Assembly (NCBI RefSeq): GCF_002356555.2
Contig: NZ_AP017372.2
Location: 682,001 to 746,000, forward strand
Source: Halorhodospira halochloris
GTDB taxonomy: Bacteria; Pseudomonadota; Gammaproteobacteria; Nitrococcales; Halorhodospiraceae
Direction: 5' to 3'
DNA: 64,000 nucleotides
The position numbers and the translations under genes are program-made. Every line of letters begins with the position of its first letter. The first letter of the stretch is position 1. Of this stretch, positions 8,061-16,366 are shown piece after piece. Below the pieces are notes generated by a model. That model worked only from the letters and a program-made list of their open reading frames with translations, made no database searches and was not told where the DNA came from.

Positions 8061-9243
8061 TCAGGCAGCGGCGAGTGCGTGACTCGTCTTACGCTTGCCT
8101 CCATTGGCAGAGACCGACAGTCCTGCGGCCTTTAATTTCAAAATACCTTGTGCCTTGATATTCAAGGCTGCATCGATGTCTCGATCATGCCTGACTGAAC
8201 AAGCTGGACACTGCCATTCACGGACTTTCAGCGACAACTCTTCCAGCTTGTGTCCACAGCAAGAACAGGTCTTGGAGCTGGCAAGCCACTGATCAATTTT
8301 GATCAGATGCTTACCTTGCGCTTTGGCTTTGTACTCCAGCTTTTCGATTACGCCTGACCAACTGGCATCGGCAATGTGCTTGGACAATTTCTTGTTCTTC
8401 AGCATGTTTTTGACTTTCAGTGTCTCGACAATCACCGCTTGGTTTTCGTCAATAAGTTGTCGAGATAGCTTGTGCTGGAAATCAGCACGAGCATTTGCCA
8501 GACGCTGATGCGCCTTAGCGAGCTTAAGTCGGGCTTTTGCCCGCCTTTTACTGCCTTTTTTGCAGCGTGATACAGCTTTTTGCTTACGGCGCAGATTGGC
8601 ACTGGCTTTCTTTAAAAAGCGTGGATTCGGCTCTTTCGTTCCGCTTGAATCAATGGCTAGGTGTGTTAAACCCATATCCAATCCGAGCACTTTATCTTCA
8701 TTCAGGCTTTGGATGGGTGTAGGGGCTTCTTGCCCATCGTCATGCAGCAGTGAGGCATAGTATTCGCCTGTTACGGGATAGGGTGATGCTTTTCAGCTTG
8801 CCTTCAAGCTTGCGATGAATCCGCGCTTTGATTGGCTCTAGCTTGGGTACTTTGATCCAGTCATCACCACAGCCAACACTCATGCAGTGATAGCTCGATT
8901 GCTTGCCTTGTTTACGTTTGAACTTGGGACAACGGGAGGCAAGCTTCGGATCGAAAAAACGCTGAAAAGCCTGATAAAGATTGATACAGGCTTGCTGGAG
9001 TGCAATTGAATCAAAATCATTGAGCCAATGATACTTGCGGGACTTTTTCGCCACAGCCAGCAAGGGCTTGAGCTCTTTCTTGGCATTCAATTTCAGGCCA
9101 TGACGCTTGTACTGGCTACTGATGATATGCAGAGCCTTGTTGTACGCAAAGCGCACAGCACCGAACTGGCGGTTTAAAAACTCCGCCTGCTCAGGTGTTG
9201 GATAAATGCGTACTTTCGTAGCCTTTAACATTTCAGTGCTCAT
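8061..9243 (-). pseudogene. tnpB: tnpB (RNA-guided nuclease family), frameshifted
   Basis: Two adjacent frames together give a full TnpB/OrfB. The N-terminal part (MLKATKVRIYPTPEQAEFLN ... NKALHIISSQYK) runs from 9243 to about 8780. The reading then has to shift near 8775-8785 (TATCCCGTAACAGGCGAATA on the minus strand) to continue as GEYYASLLHDD. The C-terminal part has RuvC motifs LGLDMGLTHLA (Asp), AVIVETLKVKNM (Glu) and HDRDIDAALNIKAQG (Asp). The zinc finger CSCCGHKLEEL ... CPAC is also present. Apart from the single shift all key residues are kept, so inactivation looks recent. A read error is possible, as tnpA is damaged as well. Confidence 0.88.
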
Positions 9244-9307
9244 TGATATAATTCAATAATTATAAGCCATCAAGGTCATATTTCAAGTAAGTGCATATCA
9301 TAAAGAG

Positions 9308-9717
9308 TTGCTATCAGATTACCTCCGAAAACGCCACAGCGTCACCAAGCTGGTTGTACATCTGGTCTTTACCACCAAGTATACCGGCGAAAACTGTTCG
9401 ATGGTTATATGATTGAGCAGCTGAGCGAAGCGTTTGAGTCTGCTTGTGAAAAACTGGAATGTAACTTGCTGGAAATGGACGGTGAAGCGGATCATGTTCA
9501 TCTGTTGATAGCCTATCCAGCGAAACTGGCGGTAAGCATCATGGTAAACAACCTGAAGTCAGTCTCATCACGCCGGATACGCATACTCAATACCCATATA
9601 CCCCGCCAAAGCAAAAGTGCAGCAATCTGGTCGCGCTCCTACTTTGCCTGTAGCGCAGGCGGGGCAACGATTGAGACTTTGCGTGAGTATGTGCAGAGCC
9701 AAGCCACCCCTGAATAG
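9308..9717 (+). pseudogene. tnpA: tnpA (Y1 HUH transposase of IS200/IS605), frameshifted
   Basis: The N-terminal part reads SDYLRKRHSVTKLVVHLVFT and continues TKY. It must shift near 9380-9385 (AAGTATACCGGCG) to continue as YRRKLFDGYMIEQLSEAFES, then LLEMDGEADHVHLLIAYPAK with the HUH motif (HVH). The catalytic Tyr is probably the one in LREYVQSQ near the C-terminus. The start is probably the TTG at 9308. Length and motifs fit the usual 130-150 residues. Two stray bases at TATA would explain the break. Confidence 0.82.
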
Positions 9718-9857
9718 AACCGCTGCGCGGTTCCCGCTTATATCCCCGCCCGATTGGGCGAGGGTTTACGCGGATTTTGCTAAGGAGCAACTTTCCTCGA
9801 AAAGCACGCAAGTATCGAACCACAGCCGCAAATCAGAACATAGAGGAGCCAAGATAA

Positions 9858-11564
9858 TTGATAGGCCGAGGCCAGCTAGGAGGCGCTGTCAAAAAACACC
9901 TTAAACCCCTTTTGGGATTGGGAGCAGCTACTGTTCTCGTCGTTGCCGCTGGTGGTGTTGGCTCCTACCTCTACTCCGACTCCCGAGAAAAAGATGAGCG
10001 ACTATGGAATCAGGCGCTTGAGGTGGACAGTATCGAGGCCTATGAGGAATACCTGTCTGACTGCGAAGAGCGTTGGATCTGCGGGTACGAGGCGGATGCC
10101 CGGCAAGCAGTTGGGGAACTGGAGGAGATAGAGCTAGCGGCTGCCGAGGACGAACGGCTGTGGTCCGAGGCGCAGGAAGTAGACACTCAAGAGGCTTACG
10201 CAGACTACCTTGAGGGATGCCAGGATCGGTTGGTTTGCGAGCATATGGCGGATGCCAAAGAGGCGCTGGCACTCTTGCATGACCGGAAAGAGGCCCTGAC
10301 TGAGGATGAGCGCCTTTGGTCCAAGGCGCAGGAGAAAGGGAGCCTTGAGGCTTATGAGGACTACCTTGCAGGATGCGAGGAGCGACCGGTCTGCCAGCAT
10401 GAGGCAGATGCCCGGGAAGCGATTGGGGAGCTCGAAACAGAACAGTATGCAGCCGAGGACGAGCGTTTATGGTTCGAGGCGCAAGAGGCGGATAGCCTCG
10501 AGGCTTATCAAGACTACCTAGCAGGCTGCAACAGGCGGCCGTCATGCCAGTATGAGGCTCAGGCCCGAGAAGCCATCGAAGAGCTGGAAGAAGAGCTTTC
10601 TGCAGCAGAGGATGAGCGGTTGTGGTCAGAGGCGCAGGAGGAGGACAGCCTCGAGGCCTATAAAGACTACCTAGCAGGCTGTGATCAGCGACTGGTCTGT
10701 CAATATGAGGCGGATGCCCGGGAGGCGATTGAAGAGCTCGAGGAGGAACTGTCTGCAGTCGAGGACGAGCGTTTGTGGGCCGAGGCTCAGGAAGTGGATA
10801 GCCTCGAGTCTTATGAAGACTACTTAGCAGGCTGCGAGGAGCGGCTGGTTTGCCAGTATGAGGCGGAGGCCCAGGAAGCGATTGAAGAGTTGGAAGAGGA
10901 GTTGGCAGCGGCCAAAAAGGAGGATGAGCGCCTTTGGTCCGAGGCGCAGGAGGCCGATAACCTCGAGGCTTATGAGGGCTATCTAGCAGACTGCGATGAA
11001 CGGTTGGTTTGCCAGTATAAGCAAGATGCGCAAAAAGCGATTGATTCATTTATAGGCCACGGTAACCGGTATCGCGACAACCGCGACGGCACGGTTACTG
11101 ATATAGAGACCGGACTGATGTGGATGCGTTGCTCTTTGGGGCAGAAATGGCGTGATGGGGCCTGTGAGCAAGAGGCAGAAATTTACACCTGGCATGAGGC
11201 CAGGGGCGAGGAGGGATATAGTTTTGCCGGCTACGATGATTGGCGCCTACCTGAGATCGAAGAGTTGAAAGAAATTGTCTTCTGTCCCTCCGGTGAGCCC
11301 AGTTACAGGGGATTGATCCATCGCCCGGATGCGGGCTTCTTTGACCGGGAGACGTGTGAGGGTGATGACGATCAGCCGGCTATTGACGAGAACGCGTTTC
11401 CCGATACGCCTTCGTCCAATTTTTGGTCATCTTCGCCCTATGCCGATAATTCCAGCCGCGCGTGGTATATCGACTTCTATCATGGCTTCGACAACTGGCT
11501 CGATAAGGGTAGCTACGGCAGGGTAAGGTTGGTGCGCAGCGACAGTGGTCGAAGAGACGAGTAG
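9858..11564 (+). CDS. Membrane-anchored protein with seven Cys-pair repeats and a DUF1566/Lcl-like C-terminal domain
   Basis: 568 residues, start TTG at 9858 with GAGGAG upstream. A membrane helix (LLGLGAATVLVVAAGGVGSY, residues 18-37) is followed by seven repeats of about 50 residues (roughly 45-393). Each has the pattern DERLW..AQE.DS.EAY..Y followed by C-x5-C and then .EADAREAIEELE. Every repeat carries the same two cysteines, 14 in all. The C-terminal 165 residues contain NRDGTVTDIETGLMWMRC, YDDWRLPEIEELKEIV and NFWSSSPY ... RLVRS, typical of the DUF1566/Lcl C-terminal domain, a C-type-lectin-like surface module. It is probably exported with the repeats as a stalk. Related helical repeats occur next to caspase-like domains elsewhere; no such domain is present here. 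Function unknown. Confidence 0.75.
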   Translation: MIGRGQLGGAVKKHLKPLLGLGAATVLVVAAGGVGSYLYSDSREKDERLWNQALEVDSIEAYEEYLSDCEERWICGYEADARQAVGELEEIELAAAEDERLWSEAQEVDTQEAYADYLEGCQDRLVCEHMADAKEALALLHDRKEALTEDERLWSKAQEKGSLEAYEDYLAGCEERPVCQHEADAREAIGELETEQYAAEDERLWFEAQEADSLEAYQDYLAGCNRRPSCQYEAQAREAIEELEEELSAAEDERLWSEAQEEDSLEAYKDYLAGCDQRLVCQYEADAREAIEELEEELSAVEDERLWAEAQEVDSLESYEDYLAGCEERLVCQYEAEAQEAIEELEEELAAAKKEDERLWSEAQEADNLEAYEGYLADCDERLVCQYKQDAQKAIDSFIGHGNRYRDNRDGTVTDIETGLMWMRCSLGQKWRDGACEQEAEIYTWHEARGEEGYSFAGYDDWRLPEIEELKEIVFCPSGEPSYRGLIHRPDAGFFDRETCEGDDDQPAIDENAFPDTPSSNFWSSSPYADNSSRAWYIDFYHGFDNWLDKGSYGRVRLVRSDSGRRDE

Positions 11565-11587
11565 CCGGAGCGCTTGACCTCAACAAT

Positions 11588-11860
11588 GTGCAGGGAATAG
11601 CCTTTAAAGGGGGAAGAGGCAGAGAAGTGCTGGATCTGCCGCTGCGATATCTACGACAATTGATCGTCGGTGCGGTAGCCGACCTCGCCAAGCATTTAAA
11701 CATGGAGGTGGTGGCCGAGGGCATTGAAGATGAGTCAACCCTTAACATGGTTAGGGAGCTGGGTTGCGACGTCGCCCAAGGCTACTTTATTGGCAGGCCG
11801 CAGCCTTTGCAGGGCTGGGATTTGCAGCGCGGTGTTAAGCAGGTCAATACCCGGCAATGA
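11588..11860 (+). pseudogene. 3' fragment of an EAL-domain (c-di-GMP phosphodiesterase) gene
   Basis: From about 11630 the frame reads DLPLRYLRQLIVGAVADLAK, then EVVAEGIEDESTLNMVRELG and CDVAQGYFIGRPQP, the last third of an EAL domain, including the EVVAEGIE motif and the QGYFIGRP end. The catalytic EAL/DDFG parts are missing and no membrane or PAS domain precedes it, so this is a remnant. It may have been left when the upstream repeat-protein gene or IS elements replaced its 5' part. The stop overlaps the ATG of the next gene (ATGA), which preserves the original operon junction. Confidence 0.82.
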
Positions 11861-12351
11861 AAGAATTACTGATCATCCGTCACGCCAAGTCGAGTTGGTA
11901 CAATCCCCACCTCAATGACAAAGAGCGACCGCTAGCCCCCCGCGGCGAGAAGGCTGCTCCGATGATGGCCCAGCGGCTAGTCCAGCGCGGCGCTATTCCG
12001 CAACTTATAGTTACCTCGGAGGCGGTTAGGGCTCAGCAGACCGCGCGTTTAATGGCAGCAGCTATGGGCTTAGATGATCAGCTAATTGTGCTTGATAAGA
12101 GGCTATACAACGCCGGACCAGCCGAGTGGCTGGAGATTATTCGAGATCAGCCGGATACCTACCAGAGGATTGCTCTGATCGGCCATAACCCGGCGATAGA
12201 AGAGACTGCACGTAGCCTTTTTTCTCTCCAAGTAGCCAAGGTGCCCACAGCGGCGGTTATTACAGTGCGGTTTGGGTGTGATCGCTGGGTGCAGGTAGAT
12301 CCAAAGTGGTCAGAGGTGGTGGGTTTTGATTATCCGAAGAGGCGGGGTTAG
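11857..12351 (+). CDS. SixA-like histidine phosphatase
   Basis: 164-residue member of the histidine phosphatase superfamily. The phospho-accepting RHAKSSW motif lies at residues 8-14, followed by TSEAVRAQQTARLMA and the second active-site motif IGHNPAIEETAR. In E. coli SixA removes phosphate from phospho-His of ArcB and PTS proteins; the target here is unknown. The ATG overlaps the stop of the EAL fragment, so it was once translated together with an EAL protein. It is followed by a fold-back repeat that may end transcription. Confidence 0.85.
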   Translation: MKELLIIRHAKSSWYNPHLNDKERPLAPRGEKAAPMMAQRLVQRGAIPQLIVTSEAVRAQQTARLMAAAMGLDDQLIVLDKRLYNAGPAEWLEIIRDQPDTYQRIALIGHNPAIEETARSLFSLQVAKVPTAAVITVRFGCDRWVQVDPKWSEVVGFDYPKRRG

Positions 12352-12359
12352 GTGAAGGA

Positions 12360-12509
12360 GGGGGGCGTCCAACTACTTCCCCGTAGCCATTATCTGCCCC
12401 GCTGTGGAGGACGCCGTGAATCCATCCCTGGAGGCTTCATGGCGCCATCCTTGGCGCCAAGACCTCCACATCGGGGCAGATAATGGCTACGGGGAAGTTT
12501 TAGGCCCCC
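12360..12509. repeat. Fold-back repeat, copy B
   Basis: Long inverted repeat. The left arm (ACTTCCCCGTAGCCATTATC, then TGCCCCG) is perfectly complementary to the right arm ending TAATGGCTACGGGGAAGT. The core reads ACGCCGTGAATCCATCCCTG, GAGGCTTCATGGCGCCATCC, TTGGCGCCAAGACCTCCACA. It lies directly after the SixA-like gene. Confidence 0.93.
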
Positions 12510-12646
12510 TTCAGGGTTATGCCAAGTTCTATTTTTCCGTGCCAGAATGTTAATATCTCTGGGCAGAAGGCATGGTTACCTACAAAAAGATCACGAGGGT
12601 GCCATAATGGTTTTTATTGCCTAATTAGTGGTTTGGTCTCATCAGC

Positions 12647-12892
12647 TTAATAATCACCTTGCAAGGAACCATAAAAACGCACCTCTTTGTACGCATCGCT
12701 AATCAAGTTTGTCAACTCAGCATTTGTTGTTACAATATTATTTTGAAGGCAGTAGTCAAATATATCAAATAAGATCTGTCCATACAGAAGGCCTGCATCT
12801 GCCAAATCTACTGCCTTTTCAGGGGTATGTATCCATTCTTCAGTTGTATATGTTTTTTCTCCTTTGTTTTGGTATGCTTCTGGGTTGTTTAA
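12647..12892 (-). pseudogene. AT-rich 3' gene remnant, family not recognised
   Basis: An 81-codon open frame on the minus strand reads AYQNKGEKTYTTEEWIHTPE, then KAVDLADAGLLYGQ, and ends FYGSLQGDY-stop. Composition and sequence look like real protein, but there is no start codon; a stop precedes it at 12893-12895. It is AT-rich compared with neighbouring genes. The surrounding 12510-13236 otherwise shows nothing convincing apart from a small C-rich/G-rich dyad near 13191-13218. Confidence 0.4.
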
Positions 12893-13236
12893 TTAATGTT
12901 TGCTGTATGTTTACTTTTTACTCTTGAGGATCTGTGTAACGCTGGATTTAGATAGCTAACGCACGAGCGCAAAATCAAGCAGAGAGAATAATTTATTAAA
13001 GCAATTTAAGATAGCAGAATCAAGGAGAAGGTTGAGTTTAATATTTTCGGCGGAGCTGGTCAGAATTTCGCTAAATAGCCAAATGATGAATCAAGAATGT
13101 TTGCACAATCGATGCTTAAAGGTTGTCTAAGTTTTAAAAAATCTTCTGTTTGGGTTAATCAGGACTGTGCAGATTTTAAACAAACAATTCCCCCGAGGAT
13201 ACCCCCCAGGGGATATAGGTATAAAGTGACTGTCCG

Positions 13237-13660
13237 TTAGTTGTACCCGATATAGCAGGTTCTGGTTCCTGTTTCAGGATCACCAGTTGAGTCGAACCAT
13301 GTAACAGTAAATCTAGCGCTAGCTTCGTTGAAAGAGCTATTTCCAATGCTAAAATTGCTTAAATAATCAGGAGCTGAACCGTCTTCCTCTAGAAAAAGGT
13401 CTTCAAGATCGTCTTTCCCTAATGCTGTAACAACGTCACAATCGTCAGCAGCGTTCATGAAACTTTCGTTGTTTACGCGTGCTCGGGTATACCCTTCAGT
13501 AGCCAGTGAAGATAATGAAGCTGCTAACCCGCTTGCCCTCGCCTGATCCTGTAGACCCGTGAACTGCGGTACAGCCAGAGACGCCAGTACACCAAGAATC
13601 ACCAACACAATCACCAGCTCAATCAACGAGAAGTTGCCATTTCGGGATAAGCCGCGTCAT
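13237..13660 (-). pseudogene. MshA-like prepilin with defective leader
   Basis: From the codons for LIELVIVLVILGVLASLAVP onward this is a good type IV pilin of about 130 residues. It shares QFTGLQDQARASGLAASLSS with the MshA-like pilin at 19803-20306 and has a C-terminal Cys pair (DDCDVV ... TRTCYIG). The leader is abnormal. In frame it reads RGLSRNGNFSLIEL after a stop codon, so Glu falls at +6 instead of +5 and there is no ATG in frame. The only nearby ATG (13658-13660) is in another frame. A small indel pair in the leader would explain this. I read it as an inactivated or silent pilin copy; a TTG start inside the helix is the alternative. Confidence 0.6.
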
Positions 13661-13870
13661 ATCAGGGTTTAGACGGCAGCGTGCGTTTCGAGTGCGACAT
13701 TACTTATCATATACATATTTTTTGAGTCAGATAACAGGATATATTCGGTTTTAATTCTAAATCGAGTATATCCTAGGAAATCCTCAGATCGCGCCAATTT
13801 TTCGCTAGCAAAATAAAACCAAAGTTAGGCGCGATCAACCTATCCTATGCTTAACAAAAAAATTCAAATT

Positions 13871-14221
13871 CTATTTTCTTTTAAACATACCTCCTCTTGC
13901 AGTTATTGGCTCCCCTTTTTCGTATCGTTCTTTTAAGTATTCTAAAGCCGCAAGGTTTATTTTAATATAAAAACCTTCATTTTTGTTTAAAACCAACTCT
14001 ACGCCGATATTGTTAAAATAGGTTTTTAATCTAACCACAGTTCGGTGCTGGGGAGAGGTTTCCAATCGCTCCAGACGGTTCAATGTAGGAACCGAGATAC
14101 CGCTACCATTGCTTACGTCTTTTTGACTTAATCCCAGGAAAGCTCGGGCTGCACGAAGACCTGCTACGAGGGCCAAAACCTCTAAATCTATCTCAAACAC
14201 CTTGTGTGATGTCTCAGACAT
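13871..14221 (-). CDS. XRE-type HTH protein, probable element repressor
   Basis: 116-residue DNA-binding protein. The HTH region is ARAFLGLSQKDVSNGSGISV, then PTLNRLERLET, near residues 25-57. A C-terminal part of about 50 residues ends in a basic KRK. The start at 14221 (ATG) fits; an upstream GTG would overlap the integrase promoter. The gene is divergent from the integrase gene (14284), with a 25-bp palindrome between them, the layout of a regulator that controls the integrase and itself. AT-rich base use unlike the flanking core genes. Confidence 0.75.
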   Translation of the reverse strand: MSETSHKVFEIDLEVLALVAGLRAARAFLGLSQKDVSNGSGISVPTLNRLERLETSPQHRTVVRLKTYFNNIGVELVLNKNEGFYIKINLAALEYLKERYEKGEPITARGGMFKRK

Positions 14222-14239
14222 CAGTAAAATATCCTCAGA

Positions 14240-14264
14240 CTTATCTCGCGAATAGTGAGATAAG
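14240..14264. promoter_or_regulatory. Palindromic operator candidate between HTH and integrase genes
   Basis: CTTATCTC-GCGAATAGT-GAGATAAG, perfect 8-bp half sites, centred in the divergent promoter region 18-20 bp from each start. Candidate site for the adjacent HTH protein. Confidence 0.6.
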
Positions 14265-14946
14265 GTATAACAGAGGTGAAAAAATGGCAACAAAACTCAC
14301 TGAGGCAAATATCCGCAAGGTATTCAAAAAAGCTAAAGAAAAGAACCAGACACAAAGGCTGTCAGACACAAAGGTTTCTGGGCTTCTCCTGGAGGCTAGG
14401 GCGACTGGCACCGGAACATATTACTATCGATACAGGGATGAAGACAATAAAATCCGTCATCTGAAAGTCGGTAAGTACAACGAAGTTAAAATAAATGATG
14501 CTCGGAGTATCGCACAGGACATAGCGTCAAGAGTTCGTAAAGGAGAGGATCCGCAGCAAGAGCGATCAACACAAAGATCGAGCTACACGTTTGAGGAATA
14601 TTTTTACGAGCAATATCTTTCGCATTCAAGAAAAAACAAGAAGAGCTGGGCAACAGAGGAGAAATTACTAAAGGGGCACGTTGTTCCGCGAATCGGGAGT
14701 AAGAAGATGGCGATCATTCGTAAAAATGATATTCAAGATATCATCGATTACATGAGGAGTGAAGAGTACCAGGAATCATCAATTAAAAGAACAATTGCAA
14801 TTGTTTCTAACGTCTTTACAAAGGCCATAGAGGATCAAGTGCCTGGAGTTACCCAAAACCCGGTGCGCGATGTCAAAAAACCGAAAGATGACAACAAAAA
14901 AGAGAGGCTTCTCTCAAAAGAGGAAATAGAAAAACTTTTAAGGGCT

Positions 14947-14954
14947 GCAAGAAA
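14947..14954. repeat. Target duplication GCAAGAAA, left of ISL3 copy 2
   Basis: Exact partner of 16359-16366, inside the integrase coding sequence. Confidence 0.93.
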
Positions 14955-16358
14955 GGCACCTTCGCAATCTGTGTGGGTGACACCCCCATCTACTCACGCA
15001 ACCGCCGATCTACATATTGTGCCATAGGGTGAGGCAGGCAGATGGGTGAGCTTGCCAGCGATCAGGTAGCAGATGGAGATCAGATTCTTCGTGGTGCGAA
15101 ATCCTCGTGCACGGCCCTTGGCAACTTGAATCTGACCGTTCATGCTTTCGACGGGGCCGTTTGATAAGCGAGAGTCAAAGGCGTTGAGGATGCCCTGCCA
15201 GTGAGCCTTGAGCGTTAACGCTAGGCGCTTGAACGGCTCCAGCCGGCAGCGCCGAGCCCAACTGTACCAGGCGTTGAGGTTTTGCTCAGCCTCTCTGCGA
15301 GCACCACTGCCGGTCAGTATTTCGCGCAGTGCCTCCTTGAGCCGCCAGGCGCGGGCTGTTTTCAGCCTCGTCCGTGACAGGTAATGCAGTTCGGTGAGCT
15401 GCTTGAGCGTGTGCCGCGAGGCATCCTTAAGCCAGACCCAGCGAGTGCGCTTGAGCGCAGGCTCCAGGCGCACCTCGGCGCGGCGGACCTCGTCGACTGC
15501 CTGATTAGCCAGCTGCACCACATGGAAGGCGTCGAAGGTAATCGCTGCCTCGGGTAGATACCGCTGCACGCCGGCGATGTAGGCCTTGCTCATATCGATG
15601 CATACCGCCTCGACAGAGTCCCTATCGCCGCCGTGATCGTGTAGATCCGCCACAAACGCCCCAATGGTCGACTGGTTCCGCCCTTCGCAGGCAAAGAGTA
15701 GGCGTCGGTCATCAAGGTCCTGGAAGACAGTGATATAGTTATGCCCGCGCCGCGAGGCCGTCTCGTCGATGCCGACAGCGCGAACGTTGCTGAAGTCCTC
15801 CTGAGCACGGGCTGCTTCCACGTAGTGGTTGAGGATTCGCCAAATTGGGTCATCACCAACACCCAGGTAGTTAGCGACCTTCTGGACCGACATCTGCTGG
15901 CAGAGGGTAATGACCATCGCCTCGAACAACTGCGAGAACCCGCTGCCTGGACGCGCCCAAGGCACCTCGACCTGAGTGGTCTTCCCGCAGTCCTGACATC
16001 GCACCCTGGGCACGGCGGCATGGATATAGGCCTGGTGCTCGAAGAAATGCAGGTGCTGCCAGGAACGCTGACGGGTGTCATGAACTGCTTGAGCCTCGGC
16101 GCCACAGGCCGGGCAGGCGAAGCGGCTGCCGCTGGTGAAGGTGATATCGAAGTCGATGCGCTTGGCCTGCGCATCAAAGCGGATGTCACTGACTTTCCAG
16201 GGTGCACTCAACCCAAGCGCGGCGGTGAACAGGGCGTGCTCAGTAGCCATGGCAACTCCTCGCAAAAATGGTGTGGCGAGGCACAACATATAGGATCACA
16301 CCCAGCGTTGACTACCTCGTCTTAAGCTGCTGTCACCCACACAATTCGCGAAGGGACC
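14955..16358 (-). mobile_element. ISL3-family insertion sequence, copy 2 (1,404 bp)
   Basis: Same length and ends as copy 1 (6589-7992). Flanked by the 8-bp direct repeat GCAAGAAA (14947-14954 and 16359-16366). The two copies look identical, so they transposed recently relative to the age of their targets. Confidence 0.95.
14994..16250 (-). CDS. ISL3-family transposase (copy 2)
   Basis: Identical to the copy 1 transposase over all 418 residues, with the N-terminal zinc finger, HTH, and DDE core intact. It reads opposite to the integrase gene it interrupts. Start ATG at 16250 with GAGGAG upstream. Confidence 0.95.
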   Translation of the reverse strand: MATEHALFTAALGLSAPWKVSDIRFDAQAKRIDFDITFTSGSRFACPACGAEAQAVHDTRQRSWQHLHFFEHQAYIHAAVPRVRCQDCGKTTQVEVPWARPGSGFSQLFEAMVITLCQQMSVQKVANYLGVGDDPIWRILNHYVEAARAQEDFSNVRAVGIDETASRRGHNYITVFQDLDDRRLLFACEGRNQSTIGAFVADLHDHGGDRDSVEAVCIDMSKAYIAGVQRYLPEAAITFDAFHVVQLANQAVDEVRRAEVRLEPALKRTRWVWLKDASRHTLKQLTELHYLSRTRLKTARAWRLKEALREILTGSGARREAEQNLNAWYSWARRCRLEPFKRLALTLKAHWQGILNAFDSRLSNGPVESMNGQIQVAKGRARGFRTTKNLISICYLIAGKLTHLPASPYGTICRSAVA

Positions 16359-16366
16359 GCAAGAAA
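16359..16366. repeat. Target duplication GCAAGAAA, right of ISL3 copy 2
   Basis: Exact partner of 14947-14954; joining across it restores the integrase frame. Confidence 0.93.

Larger units (their letters stand above)
8001..9790. mobile_element. IS200/IS605-family element with divergent, broken tnpA and tnpB (ends approximate)
   Basis: The arrangement is that of the IS605 group: tnpA reads rightwards to its end and tnpB reads leftwards to the other. Subterminal hairpins fit the family: around 8015-8055 (CCCCGCCC ... GGGCGAGG) at the tnpB end and around 9744-9765 (CCCGCCC-GATT-GGGCGAGGG) at the tnpA end. Elements of this family have no target duplication, and I cannot fix the exact cleavage points. 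Both genes carry frameshifts, so it should not move by itself. Confidence 0.75.

Noticed and set aside
9928-11049. A 373-codon open frame on the minus strand, Pro/Arg/His-rich
   Set aside because: It is the antisense of the seven-repeat protein; its apparent repeats only mirror the sense repeats, and it has no ribosome site.
9858-11564. Repeat-rich stretch considered as a CRISPR array
   Set aside because: The 150-bp periodic units are translated in one frame with conserved residues; there are no constant short repeats with unique spacers. No CRISPR array or cas gene was seen anywhere in the window.
11040-11564. DUF1566 end considered as the variable region of a diversity-generating retroelement
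   Set aside because: No reverse transcriptase and no template repeat of this region were seen in the window; kept only as a check in the findings.
12709-12927. 72-codon plus-strand frame, hydrophobic
   Set aside because: The opposite strand gives a much more protein-like sequence ending at 12647; the hydrophobic reading is an AT-rich artefact.
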